NCBI RefSeq assembly: GCF_001279725.1
Contig: NZ_LGDE01000326.1
Location: forward strand, 1-60,204
Origin: Streptomyces sp. WM4235
GTDB lineage: Bacteria > Actinomycetota > Actinomycetes > Streptomycetales > Streptomycetaceae
DNA length: 60,204 nucleotides
Direction: 5' to 3'
Shown here: positions 8,218 to 16,062 of the stretch, piece after piece
Position numbering within the stretch: position 1 is the first letter of the stretch
Layout of the letters: each line of letters opens with the position of its first letter
Made by a program: the position numbers and the translations under genes
Notes under the pieces: generated by a model
What the model saw: only the letters and a program-made list of their open reading frames with translations
Databases searched by the model: none
What the model was told of the DNA's origin: nothing

Positions 8218-9293
8218 CCACTCCGTACCCGGCGGTGCGCCCCGGCGAGCTGCACCTGTGGTGGCTCACCGTGCCACCGGCAGGTACGGACACGGAGACG
8301 GCCGCGCGGCTCCTCGACCCGCAACAGCGGGAACGCGCCGCGCGGCTGAACCGGCCACTGCACCGGCACCGCAAGATCATGGCTCACGCCGGCCTGAGGG
8401 TACTGCTCGCCGGCCACCTGGGTACGCGGCCGTCCGAGGTCCGGCTGCGCCGGGCGGCCTGCCCCGCGTGCGGTGGACCGCACGGCCGCCCCTACGCGGC
8501 CGGCGGGCACGGCCTGGAGTTCTCGATGGCACACGCGGGCGACGGGGTCCTGTACGCCTTCGCGCGGGGCCCCGTCGGAGTGGACGTGGAATCCGACGCG
8601 GTCCCCGCGCGCACCGCGCGTACCGTCGCCGGGTGGCTGCCGGCCGCCCAGCGACGCGGGCTGGACGTCCTGCCCGAGCCCGACCGGCTCCGCGCCTTCC
8701 TGGGCTGCTGGGTCCGCACGGAGGCCTACCTGAAGGGAATCGGAACGGGGCTCGCGCACGGCGTCGGAGCCGCGCAGGACGCGTCGGCGGACCCCGCGTG
8801 GCACTTCGTGGACGTCGAGGTGCCCGAGGGCTTCACCGCCGCCGCAGCCGTGTCGGATCGCGCCCTGCCGATGCCGGCCGGTACCTCCCCGGCCCACCTG
8901 CGCACCCTTACCCGTAGATTGACCTCGGCGTCCATCATCGCGGCCGCCGAGCCGGCCCGAACACGAGAGGGGCGCGCGATGCGCGACACCGATCCCGGCG
9001 GACGTGCGGGGCCGCGCGAGAGCGCGGGCGAGCACCAGAACCCGCTGCCGGACGAACTGCGCACCGCGGTGGGCCGACCGCCTCGCGCGCTCGTCGCGGA
9101 GATCGCCTCGTGGCCGGCGCCGCGCAGGTTCGCCGCGCCCGAAGCCGACGAACCGGCCGACGACGAGCGGACCCACGCCGTGCGGGCCGACGCCGTGCGG
9201 GCCGACGACGAACCGGCCGACGACGAGCGGACCCACGCCGTGCGGGCCGACGCCGGAATTCGCCTCACACCGCGGCCTCGTACGCGTCGCTGA
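8214..9293 (+). CDS. Sfp-type 4'-phosphopantetheinyl transferase with repeat-bearing C-terminal tail
   Basis: It converts apo-carrier proteins to holo form by transferring phosphopantetheine from CoA. The Mg-binding motif is GVDVES (about residue 122) and the second motif is WVRTEAYLKGIGTGL (about 165). TTG 8214 overlaps the SDR stop (TTGA); GTG 8235 is an alternative. The enzyme domain ends near residue 240, the normal length for Sfp. A further 110 or so residues of charged, low-complexity sequence follow, including a 20-residue repeat unit (DEPADDERTHAVRADA). The last 29 nt overlap the sigma-factor gene on the other strand. The tail may be non-functional read-through. Confidence 0.88.
   Translation: MTTPYPAVRPGELHLWWLTVPPAGTDTETAARLLDPQQRERAARLNRPLHRHRKIMAHAGLRVLLAGHLGTRPSEVRLRRAACPACGGPHGRPYAAGGHGLEFSMAHAGDGVLYAFARGPVGVDVESDAVPARTARTVAGWLPAAQRRGLDVLPEPDRLRAFLGCWVRTEAYLKGIGTGLAHGVGAAQDASADPAWHFVDVEVPEGFTAAAAVSDRALPMPAGTSPAHLRTLTRRLTSASIIAAAEPARTREGRAMRDTDPGGRAGPRESAGEHQNPLPDELRTAVGRPPRALVAEIASWPAPRRFAAPEADEPADDERTHAVRADAVRADDEPADDERTHAVRADAGIRLTPRPRTRR
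9146..9255 (+). repeat. 50-bp perfect direct repeat, period 60, in the PPTase tail
   Basis: Positions 9146-9195 and 9206-9255 are identical. The period is 60 bp, so the reading frame is kept and 20 residues are duplicated. Each copy also contains a shorter 15-bp echo (VRADAVRAD). It looks like a recent tandem duplication in a region under weak constraint. Confidence 0.95.
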
Positions 9294-9882
9294 AGCCGTG
9301 CCTCTTGCGCAGCTGTTCCTCGAGGCGGCGCAGCGCGCGGCCGCGCAGCGGACCCACCGAGCCGCGGGCGATCCCGAGCAGACGGCTGACCTCGTCGTAC
9401 CCCGGGGCCGGATCCGCGCTCAGGAGGGCCAGGAGTTGCCGGTCACGCTCGGGCAGCTCCGCGAGCGCCGACAGGACCTCGGCACTGCGCTCCCGGCTGA
9501 GCAGGGCGTCCTCCGGCCCGGGGTGCGCGGTGGCGGGACGTTCCAGGCTGCCCGTGTCGCCCACGGGAACGTACCGTCCCGCACGGTCGTACTGCTTGAG
9601 GCTCTCCCGGCGCGCGCAGGTGGTGAGCCAGGCCGGGAACCGCTCCGGCGTGTGCATCCTCGGCAGGCTCTGGTACACCCGCATCCAGGTCAGTTGGAAG
9701 ACCTCCTCACAGTCGGCCGGGCTGAGCCGGTGCGAGCGGGCCACCGTCCACACCACCGGGGCGTAGCGCTCGACGAGCGCCGCCCACGCCTGCTGGGAAC
9801 CGGACAGGCACGCGGCGACCAGCTCACCGGGGCCAAGAGCTCCGGCGGCCGCGTCCGCCGGGCGCATTCGCGTCGAAGACAT
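9265..9882 (-). CDS. ECF-type RNA polymerase sigma factor
   Basis: 205 aa. Region 2 reads QQAWAALVERYAPVVWTVAR and then CEEVFQLTWMRVYQSL; region 4 includes LPERDRQLLALL and YDEVSRLLGIARGSVG, an HTH. There is no obvious anti-sigma gene beside it. AGGAAGG precedes ATG 9882. It lies 65 nt downstream of the CLF gene on the same strand and is probably the last gene of that operon. Its target promoters are unknown; cluster-specific control is an inference from position. Confidence 0.9.
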   Translation of the reverse strand: MSSTRMRPADAAAGALGPGELVAACLSGSQQAWAALVERYAPVVWTVARSHRLSPADCEEVFQLTWMRVYQSLPRMHTPERFPAWLTTCARRESLKQYDRAGRYVPVGDTGSLERPATAHPGPEDALLSRERSAEVLSALAELPERDRQLLALLSADPAPGYDEVSRLLGIARGSVGPLRGRALRRLEEQLRKRHGFSDAYEAAV

Positions 9883-9947
9883 GGGTTCCTTCCTGGGGAG
9901 TGCGGGCAATGTGCGCGAGGTGGTGGCGGGCGCCCGGCCGGGTGCGG

Positions 9948-11084
9948 TCAGCCGAGGGGTTCGGCCGTGTCGATGACGGCGCAGCCCACCAGGCCGTCCC
10001 CGGACAACGAGGTGACGACCGCCGTGCCGCCGCGCGTGCGGCCCTCGCGCTGCCACAGACCGAGGACCGCGGCGATCTGCAGGACCCCGTCGGCGCTGAA
10101 GCACTCGCCGACCGTCTCCTTGACACGAACGACCTGTCCGGGCAGTGCTCCGCCCAGGGCCAGCCCCAACGCGCGTTCCTCGACCCGGTCCAGGCCGGTC
10201 CGGCCGGTGCATCCCAAGGAGACCGTGGTCACCTCGTCCGGGTTCTTGCCGCTGCGCCGCAGCGCCGCGCCGACCACCGACGCCAGACCCTCGGCGAGGC
10301 CGTGCCGCGGTGCGAAGCCGGTCTCGCACGCCAGTACCCGAGCGAGCGCAGGCCGCCCCGCGGCGAGCGCCGCGGCCTGCGGCTCCACCACGAGCACCGC
10401 GGCGCCCTCACCCACGGGAGCCTCGGCGTCGAGCGCCCCCGACCGGTGCCAGCCCCACGCGCCCTGCGCGCTGAATTCCTCCACGCCGCCCACCAGGAGA
10501 CGGTCGGCGTGCCCCTGGCGCAGCGCGTTGCGCGCGTAGCGCAGTGCCTGGACCCCGGCCAGATGACCGCCGGCCAGCGTGGCGTTCACCCCGCGCAATC
10601 CGTGCCGGATGGCGATCTGGCCGGCCGCGCAGTTCATCACGGTGTTGGGGAACAGACTCGGGTTCACCAGGTAGGGGCGCTCCTGACTCAGGGTCTCCAT
10701 CGAGTACTCGCTGGAACTGCGGATGCTCCCCGTGCTGGTGCCGAGCACGACACCCGTGCGCTCGCCCATCGGCTCCGCCTGCGCATCAAGCGCCAACCGG
10801 CAAGCCACCAGGCCGAGTTGAGTGGTCCGGTCGAAATGACGCACGCCCTTGCGGCCGATCAGTTCGGCGGTCCGCAGATCAGGTACGGTCCGCACCGGCC
10901 GCGGCGGCGGGGTCTCGTCGCCGGGAACCTCCTCGGCATGTCCCGCAATGCCGTCCCCCACGGCCCGCCCCAGGGCCTCGAGTCCGAGCCCGGCGGGCGT
11001 CGCCACGCCCACCGCGGTGATGGCGAGCGGCAGGACCGCGACGGCGGGGCGGTCCGCGGTCGCTTCGGCGATGGCGGTGCTCAT
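9948..11084 (-). CDS. Ketosynthase beta / chain-length factor-like protein
   Basis: 378 aa FabF-fold protein without a working active site. Aligned to the neighbouring KS-alpha, the Cys of TACSAS becomes His in AGGHLAG, and HGTGT is replaced by GCTGRTG. This is the pattern expected of a KS-beta, which pairs with KS-alpha and sets chain length. The ATG overlaps the KS-alpha stop (ATGA) and follows GGAAGGG, so equimolar synthesis is likely. It is more divergent than aromatic-type CLFs, which usually carry Gln at the Cys position. Confidence 0.85.
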   Translation of the reverse strand: MSTAIAEATADRPAVAVLPLAITAVGVATPAGLGLEALGRAVGDGIAGHAEEVPGDETPPPRPVRTVPDLRTAELIGRKGVRHFDRTTQLGLVACRLALDAQAEPMGERTGVVLGTSTGSIRSSSEYSMETLSQERPYLVNPSLFPNTVMNCAAGQIAIRHGLRGVNATLAGGHLAGVQALRYARNALRQGHADRLLVGGVEEFSAQGAWGWHRSGALDAEAPVGEGAAVLVVEPQAAALAAGRPALARVLACETGFAPRHGLAEGLASVVGAALRRSGKNPDEVTTVSLGCTGRTGLDRVEERALGLALGGALPGQVVRVKETVGECFSADGVLQIAAVLGLWQREGRTRGGTAVVTSLSGDGLVGCAVIDTAEPLG

Positions 11085-12304
11085 GATGCCCTTCCGAGAA
11101 TGGTGATGGCGTTGTTGCCGCCGAACGCGAACCCGTGGTTCTGCACGACCCGCGGACTGGCCGGTCGGGCGGAGCCCGCCACCGGGTCGACCCCCGGGCC
11201 CAGCGCGGGGTCGACCCGCTCGACACCGGCCGTGGGCGGCAGGAAGCCCTCGTACAGGGCCATGCAGCAGATCAGCGCGCCGAACCCGCTGGCCGCGCCC
11301 ATGGTGTGGCCGATCATCGACTTGATCGAGCTGATCGGCGGGATCCTGTCGCCGAAGACCTCGCGGGCGGCAGCCACCTCCGTCGCGTCGTTGGTCCGCG
11401 TCCCGGTGCCGTGCGCGCAGATGTAGTCGATGTCCTCGGGCGTGACGCCCGCGCTGCGGTGCGCCGATCGGATGCACTCGGCGATGCTGGTCGGGTCCGG
11501 GTGCACCATGTGCTTGGCGTCGCAGTTGACGCTGTAGCCGAGCACCTCGGCATAGATGCGCGCCCCCCGGGCGACGGCGCGGTCGTACGGCTCCACGAGC
11601 AGTGCGACCCCGCCCTCCGCGGTGAGGATGCCCGAGCGGTCGGCGTCGAAGGGCCGGCAGATCTCCTCGGCGAGGGCGCCCAGGCGGTAGAACCCGGCGT
11701 GCGCCCAGCGGTTCAACGAGTCGGCGCCGCCGGCCAGCATGTAGTCGGCCTCGCCGCTCGCCACCATGTCGTACGCGTAGCCGAGCGCGTAGTTGCTGGC
11801 CGAGCAGGCGGTGGCCAGCGTGAGCGCCTCCCCCGACAGCCCGAGCTCGCTGTTGACCGCGGCGGCGATCCGGCCCGCCGGAACGGCGCCCACCCGGTCG
11901 CCGTCCAGGGATTTCAGCCCGTCCGCCGCCCACTGGGACACGAGTTCCTCGATGACCGCCGACTCACCGCTGGTGGTGCCCATCACGGACCCGGAACGGG
12001 CCCCGGCCAGGGCCGACTCGGTCAGATCCGCGTCGGCGACCGCCAGCCGCGCGGCCGACGCCGCGAACTGGGCACTGCGGCCCCACCGCGCGGGTTCGAT
12101 ACGGCGCAGCCACGCGGCGGGGTCGAAGTCGTGCACCTCACCCGCGTGCGTATGAGGGAAGCCGGTGGTGTCGAAACCGGCGATGGGCGAGGTGGTGCGG
12201 CGGCCCGCCTTGATGGAGGCGGTGAAGTCGGCAACGCCGATCCCGGCACTGCTCACCGCGCCCAGCCCGGTGATGACGACGCGGCGCGTGCCCGGCTCAG
12301 GCAT
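11081..12304 (-). CDS. Ketosynthase alpha (FabF-like condensing enzyme)
   Basis: 407 aa with a complete catalytic set: Cys in LATACSASN, His in ICAHGTGT, His in MIGHTMGAA, and the C-terminal GFAFGGNN. It extends acyl-ACP by decarboxylative condensation with malonyl-ACP. The gene overlaps the ACP by 8 nt upstream and the KS-beta by 4 nt downstream. Together the three form a minimal type II PKS. With a dedicated KR present and no cyclase/aromatase, a reduced or partly reduced chain is more likely than an aromatic polyketide, although no dehydratase was found. Confidence 0.93.
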   Translation of the reverse strand: MPEPGTRRVVITGLGAVSSAGIGVADFTASIKAGRRTTSPIAGFDTTGFPHTHAGEVHDFDPAAWLRRIEPARWGRSAQFAASAARLAVADADLTESALAGARSGSVMGTTSGESAVIEELVSQWAADGLKSLDGDRVGAVPAGRIAAAVNSELGLSGEALTLATACSASNYALGYAYDMVASGEADYMLAGGADSLNRWAHAGFYRLGALAEEICRPFDADRSGILTAEGGVALLVEPYDRAVARGARIYAEVLGYSVNCDAKHMVHPDPTSIAECIRSAHRSAGVTPEDIDYICAHGTGTRTNDATEVAAAREVFGDRIPPISSIKSMIGHTMGAASGFGALICCMALYEGFLPPTAGVERVDPALGPGVDPVAGSARPASPRVVQNHGFAFGGNNAITILGRAS

Positions 12305-12572
12305 CGGTACCGGCCCCCAGGGAGCGGGTGACCACGGCCCGGACGCCGTCGAGGTTGCCCATCTCGATCAGGGCGTCCTGGGGGATCGTGACGTCCAGGT
12401 CCTTCTCGATGCGGGCCAGGATCTCGATGGCGAGGAGCGAGTCGGCGTCGTGGTCGTCGATGAAGCTGCTCGTGTCGGTGAGTTCGGCCTCGTCCAGCTC
12501 CAGGACCTCGAGGATGATCTCCCGAAGCCGGCTGTCCTGCTCGGCGGTGAGGATGGTGGTGTCGGCGCTCAT
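12297..12572 (-). CDS. Acyl carrier protein
   Basis: 91 aa, acidic, with the phosphopantetheine Ser in DADSLLAIEI. It carries the growing chain for the KS-alpha/KS-beta pair. Its ATG overlaps the stop of the upstream FAD oxidoreductase (ATGA) and its own end overlaps the KS-alpha start by 8 nt. The PPTase at 8214 is the obvious activating enzyme. Confidence 0.95.
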   Translation of the reverse strand: MSADTTILTAEQDSRLREIILEVLELDEAELTDTSSFIDDHDADSLLAIEILARIEKDLDVTIPQDALIEMGNLDGVRAVVTRSLGAGTDA

Positions 12573-13930
12573 GGCGTCCGCCTTTCGTTCTTGGAGGTTG
12601 CCGGAAGGGTGGCTGTACGCGAGTGGGGGGCGAGCCCCGCGGCACTGGGCACGGAGGTCGGCCGCGGCAGGTGCGCGGGGGGTGCGGCGCTCGGTCCTCG
12701 GTGGCGCAGGTTGACGACCGACGCCTGGGCCAGCGCCACCGGGTTGAGGAACCGCAGTGGTCCGATGAGCCGCGAGGCGAACAGGTGCATGTGGCGGGCC
12801 ATGGCTTCGTCGCGGGCCGCCGCCGAGAACATCAGCCGCTCGAAGGGGTTGAAGGGCCGGCCCTTGGCGTAGTCGACGGCCAGGTGCTGGTGGCCGCCGA
12901 GACCGCGCCGGTGGCGGCGCGCGTAGGCCGTGAGCGCCTGGTCCATGTCACCGCGCCCGGTCGCGGCCGTGGCGGCCGCCTCGGCCAGCCACTGGGCGGA
13001 CTGCAGGGCCCAGCCGCAGCCGACGCCCCAGAGAGGGTCGCTGGTGATGGCGGCGTCCCCGATGAGCGCGACGCCCGGCGCGGCCGGCCGTCGCGAGTGC
13101 AGCGGATAGTTGACGGTGCCGGTGATCTTGGTGATGCGTTCGGCGGAGTCGATGTCGGGCCCGCCGGGCAGAGCACGGACGAACTCGGTGTAGGCGCCCT
13201 CCAGATCCTCCCGGAAGGCCGGGAGCCGGTCCTTGCCGGGGATCACCGCGACGACCGTGACTCCGTCGTCGTTCGGCATCGCGTACGCCACGTCCGGCTC
13301 CAGGAACCAGGAGTGGGTGATCCCGTCGCGCAGCGGGAGGTTCCGGAAGTGCGCGAAGTAGCTGAACCGCTCGTTCTCGTACGTCCGTGTCCCGACCCCG
13401 GCGAACCGGGCGACCGGGGAGTCCTTGCCGTCGGCGCCGACGACGAGGCGGGCCCGAAGTTCGCCCTCACCGTCGGGCCCCGAGACCCGCGCGCCCGCGG
13501 TGCGCCCGGCCTCTTGGATCAGACCCGTCACGGTGTGGCCGGTCAGCAGGTCCACGCCCGGGGTCAGGGCGGCGTGGGACCGGATCAGCGGATCGAGGGT
13601 GCTGCGCCGGACGTTGTACGAGTAGGGCAGCTCGGGGCCCGACGGCGCGGCCTTCGGTTCGATCCAGCCCCAGCGGGTGTACCAGCGCGCCTCGTTGCGT
13701 ACGGCGCCGGCCGCCTCCAGAGCGGGTACGAGCCCGAGCTCTTCGAGTACCGGGTAGGAGCAGGGCTGGAGGTAGTGGGTGCACAGCACCTTGTGGGCCG
13801 CGGGGTCCGAACGGCGTTCGAGCAGGGCGACGCGTACGCCCCGCCGGGCGAGGAGGATCGCGGCGGCACTGCCGGCGATGCTCGCTCCGCTGATGACGAC
13901 GTCGTACACGCGGTCTTCGAGCACGGTCAT
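12569..13930 (-). CDS. FAD-dependent oxidoreductase (monooxygenase / geranylgeranyl-reductase-like)
   Basis: 453 aa. The N-terminal dinucleotide fold is VVISGASIAGSAAAILLARR with a trailing Glu at LLERR. GDAAITSDPLWGVGCGWAL is the second FAD motif, near residue 290, with a DPLWGVGCGW variant also seen in halogenase/reductase relatives. It may hydroxylate, epoxidise or reduce the polyketide; the lack of a clear NAD(P)H motif leaves this open. It is coupled by ATGA overlaps to the hydrolase upstream and the ACP downstream. The C-terminal 35 residues are a Pro/Ser-rich tail. Confidence 0.82.
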   Translation of the reverse strand: MTVLEDRVYDVVISGASIAGSAAAILLARRGVRVALLERRSDPAAHKVLCTHYLQPCSYPVLEELGLVPALEAAGAVRNEARWYTRWGWIEPKAAPSGPELPYSYNVRRSTLDPLIRSHAALTPGVDLLTGHTVTGLIQEAGRTAGARVSGPDGEGELRARLVVGADGKDSPVARFAGVGTRTYENERFSYFAHFRNLPLRDGITHSWFLEPDVAYAMPNDDGVTVVAVIPGKDRLPAFREDLEGAYTEFVRALPGGPDIDSAERITKITGTVNYPLHSRRPAAPGVALIGDAAITSDPLWGVGCGWALQSAQWLAEAAATAATGRGDMDQALTAYARRHRRGLGGHQHLAVDYAKGRPFNPFERLMFSAAARDEAMARHMHLFASRLIGPLRFLNPVALAQASVVNLRHRGPSAAPPAHLPRPTSVPSAAGLAPHSRTATLPATSKNERRTP

Positions 13931-14820
13931 GCGCTGATCGCCTCCTTGTCGTAGTGGTGCAGGGGGGTTACCTCCAGGAAGGCGGTGATGTGCTCGGCGA
14001 CCCGTACCGGCTGCTCCAGCTGGCAGAAGTGGGTGAGCCCCGGATCCTGGTTGAGCCTGACGTCGGGTATCGAGGCCATCAGGACGTCGATCGCGGCCGG
14101 CGGTGCCGACGGGTCGTGCGTGCCGCTGACCAGCAGTACGGGAGCCTGGATGCGGTGCAGCGGAAGGCCGGGGCCGCGCCCGAGCGTGGCGTAGAACTGC
14201 AGGAAGCCGTGCGGTTCCACACGCTCGCGGACCTTGCCGATCATGGCCTCGACGATGTCGGCGGGGATCCTCTCGGCGCGCGGGCCCAGTTGGGCGCGCA
14301 GGCCGTCGGCGAGCACCCCGCGGAACCGATCGATCGCCTCGCGGAAGAACAGGGCGTCCACGGGCTGGTCGTGGGGCCGGAAGACGGGCGCCACCAGCAC
14401 CGTGGGGACCGAGGCGCTCGGCGTGCGCCGGGTGAGCAGTTCGAGCTGTGTGGTCGCGCCGAACGAGTGGGCCACCACCGCGTCGGGCCGTACGGGCAGC
14501 AGTTCGAGGGCGCGTTCCAGCCAAGCGGTCGAAGCACCCCGATCCGCCCAGAGATGACGCGAACCGCTCCGCCACGGCAGGTCGAGGGCGAACAGGCGGG
14601 TGTCGGCCGGCAGGTGCTGCGCGAGCACCCTCCAGTCCTCCCAGCTCTCCTCGAAACCGTGTACGAGGACGACGGTGCGCCCCTGCGGAACGAGCGCGGG
14701 ACGTCCCTGGGCAGTGAGCGCGGGGCGCTCCCATATGCGCAGGGACTCGCCGTCCATCTCGTGGTCCACGGCCGGCCGCCAGGGGCCGCCGCGCGGTGTT
14801 CCTCGGTCTGCCAGTAGCAC
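13927..14820 (-). CDS. Alpha/beta hydrolase
   Basis: 297 aa. VVLVHGFEESWEDW provides the oxyanion loop, VVAHSFGATT the nucleophilic Ser elbow, SGTHDPSAPP the acid region and GLTHFCQLEQP the His. It could act as a chain-releasing thioesterase, cyclase or ester hydrolase; no separate thioesterase is present in this operon. Start choice: GTG 14820 has AAAGGTGA about 8 nt upstream; ATG 14757 is a shorter alternative and the frame stays open upstream to 15078. It is the first gene of the minus-strand operon, divergent from the SARP. Confidence 0.82.
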   Translation of the reverse strand: MLLADRGTPRGGPWRPAVDHEMDGESLRIWERPALTAQGRPALVPQGRTVVLVHGFEESWEDWRVLAQHLPADTRLFALDLPWRSGSRHLWADRGASTAWLERALELLPVRPDAVVAHSFGATTQLELLTRRTPSASVPTVLVAPVFRPHDQPVDALFFREAIDRFRGVLADGLRAQLGPRAERIPADIVEAMIGKVRERVEPHGFLQFYATLGRGPGLPLHRIQAPVLLVSGTHDPSAPPAAIDVLMASIPDVRLNQDPGLTHFCQLEQPVRVAEHITAFLEVTPLHHYDKEAISA

Positions 14821-15177
14821 TCGCCTCACCTTTCGCCATGCGGTCGGACCGGATGGTGAGGACGATAGGGAGCTTTCGAGCCGCCACCGGAGTCCTTCGG
14901 AGGTCGCCTGGAGGCCTGAAACAGCCGCTCGGGAGCGGGACTTGAGACAGGCTTCAGCGTGACGATGGGTGGGCTCCAGCAGCGCTGTGCGAGGGCTGGA
15001 GTCCGGCGCTGCCGATTTCTTGACCGAGCCTTGGGTATTACCCTTCGGTAACCCTCTCACCTGCGAGAACGCCGCCAAGTTGACGGTTTCATGCCGGAGT
15101 TGATGTTTGACAAACCGACCGACGGATTTTTAGGGTCGAAGTGACTGGTAACTAACGACTATCCGGGGGTAAGTCGA
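14821..15177. promoter_or_regulatory. Divergent control region between the hydrolase operon and the SARP gene
   Basis: This stretch of about 357 nt contains no gene and is visibly less GC-rich on its right half. It holds a small perfect palindrome GGGTATTACCC (15033-15043), T-rich TTGA-type heptamers at 15080, 15100 and 15107, and a SARP promoter (see 15107-15136). SARP regulators bind heptameric direct repeats near -35, so autoregulation or control of the operon from here is plausible, but the spacing (20 and 7 nt) is not the classical 11/22 nt. Confidence 0.45.
15107..15136 (+). promoter_or_regulatory. Promoter of the SARP gene
   Basis: A consensus -35 TTGACA (15107-15112) is followed after 18 nt by TAGGGT (15131-15136). 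The predicted start of transcription is near 15143, leaving a short leader before ATG 15178. Confidence 0.5.
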
Positions 15178-15978
15178 ATGGACGTCTCAGTACTAGGATC
15201 ATTTGATGTGCGCATATCAGGGATAAATGCGACACCAACGGCTTTAAAGCCGGCTAAATTGCTCGCGCTCCTCTCCATGAGCCGCAATCAGCCCGTCTCG
15301 GTGGCCGAGAGCGTGCAGGAGCTGTGGGCAGGAGACGCACCGCGCACCGCCGGTTCGGCCATCCACACCTACGTCCGCCACCTCCGCGAACTGATCGCGA
15401 CCGCAGAACCGAAGCTCGACCCCAAGTCCGTGATCTGCACCCGCCCCGGGGGCTACCTGCTCGACCTCGCGCCGGGGGAGGTCGACTCCGAGGAGTTCGG
15501 CCGACTGGCCGAGCGCGGCCATCGCGCGGTGAGCATCGGCGATGACCTGCTCGCCTCGAGCCGATTCCGGCAGGCCCTGGTCCTGTGGCGCGGGCCCGTG
15601 CTCGCCGATCTGCCGGCCGGCCCCATCCTGGCGATCCGCAAGAAAGAGCTGGAAGAGCGGCGCAGGTCCGCCCTCGACCGCTGCATCAGCGCCGAACTCA
15701 GGCTCGGACGCCACTACGAACTCCTGGGCGAACTGGTCGCCCACGCCGCCCATGACCGCACGAACGAACCGCTGCACGCACAGCTGATGCTGGCCCTGTA
15801 CCGCGCGGGACGCCGGGTGCAGGCACTGGAGGTCTACCGCGAACTGCGACACGAGCTCTCCAGCCGGCTGGGCCTCGAACCGTCCCCCCGCATCCAGGCA
15901 CTGCACGGGGCGATACTCGCGTCGGACCGCTCGCTGCAGCGCGAGCCGGGCACGCGGAGGGAGTCCCGGACGGCATAG
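15178..15978 (+). CDS. SARP-family pathway activator (TTA-containing)
   Basis: 266 aa. The N-terminal OmpR-like winged helix (about 1-95) opens MDVSVLGSFDVRI and contains LALLSMSRNQPVSV and IHTYVRHLREL; the bacterial transcriptional activation domain (about 100-250) ends with VYRELRHELSSRLGLEPS. SARPs bind direct repeats and recruit RNA polymerase to antibiotic cluster promoters. Codon 23 is TTA (15244-15246), placing it under bldA control, and that TTA is the centre of a perfect 14-bp palindrome (15239-15252). It faces away from the KS operon, its most likely target. Confidence 0.92.
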   Translation: MDVSVLGSFDVRISGINATPTALKPAKLLALLSMSRNQPVSVAESVQELWAGDAPRTAGSAIHTYVRHLRELIATAEPKLDPKSVICTRPGGYLLDLAPGEVDSEEFGRLAERGHRAVSIGDDLLASSRFRQALVLWRGPVLADLPAGPILAIRKKELEERRRSALDRCISAELRLGRHYELLGELVAHAAHDRTNEPLHAQLMLALYRAGRRVQALEVYRELRHELSSRLGLEPSPRIQALHGAILASDRSLQREPGTRRESRTA

Positions 15979-16062
15979 GCCCGAGCTCCGATCGCAGTCG
16001 GCGAAGTGACCGGAAGCCGGCCGCGCGCAAGGCCGAAGGGGGAGACAGGAAGTGCGGGGATC

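Noticed and set aside
15080..15113. Classical SARP-binding heptamer array
   Set aside because: TTGA-type heptamers are present but spaced 20 and 7 nt, not 11 or 22 nt, so no binding site is claimed.
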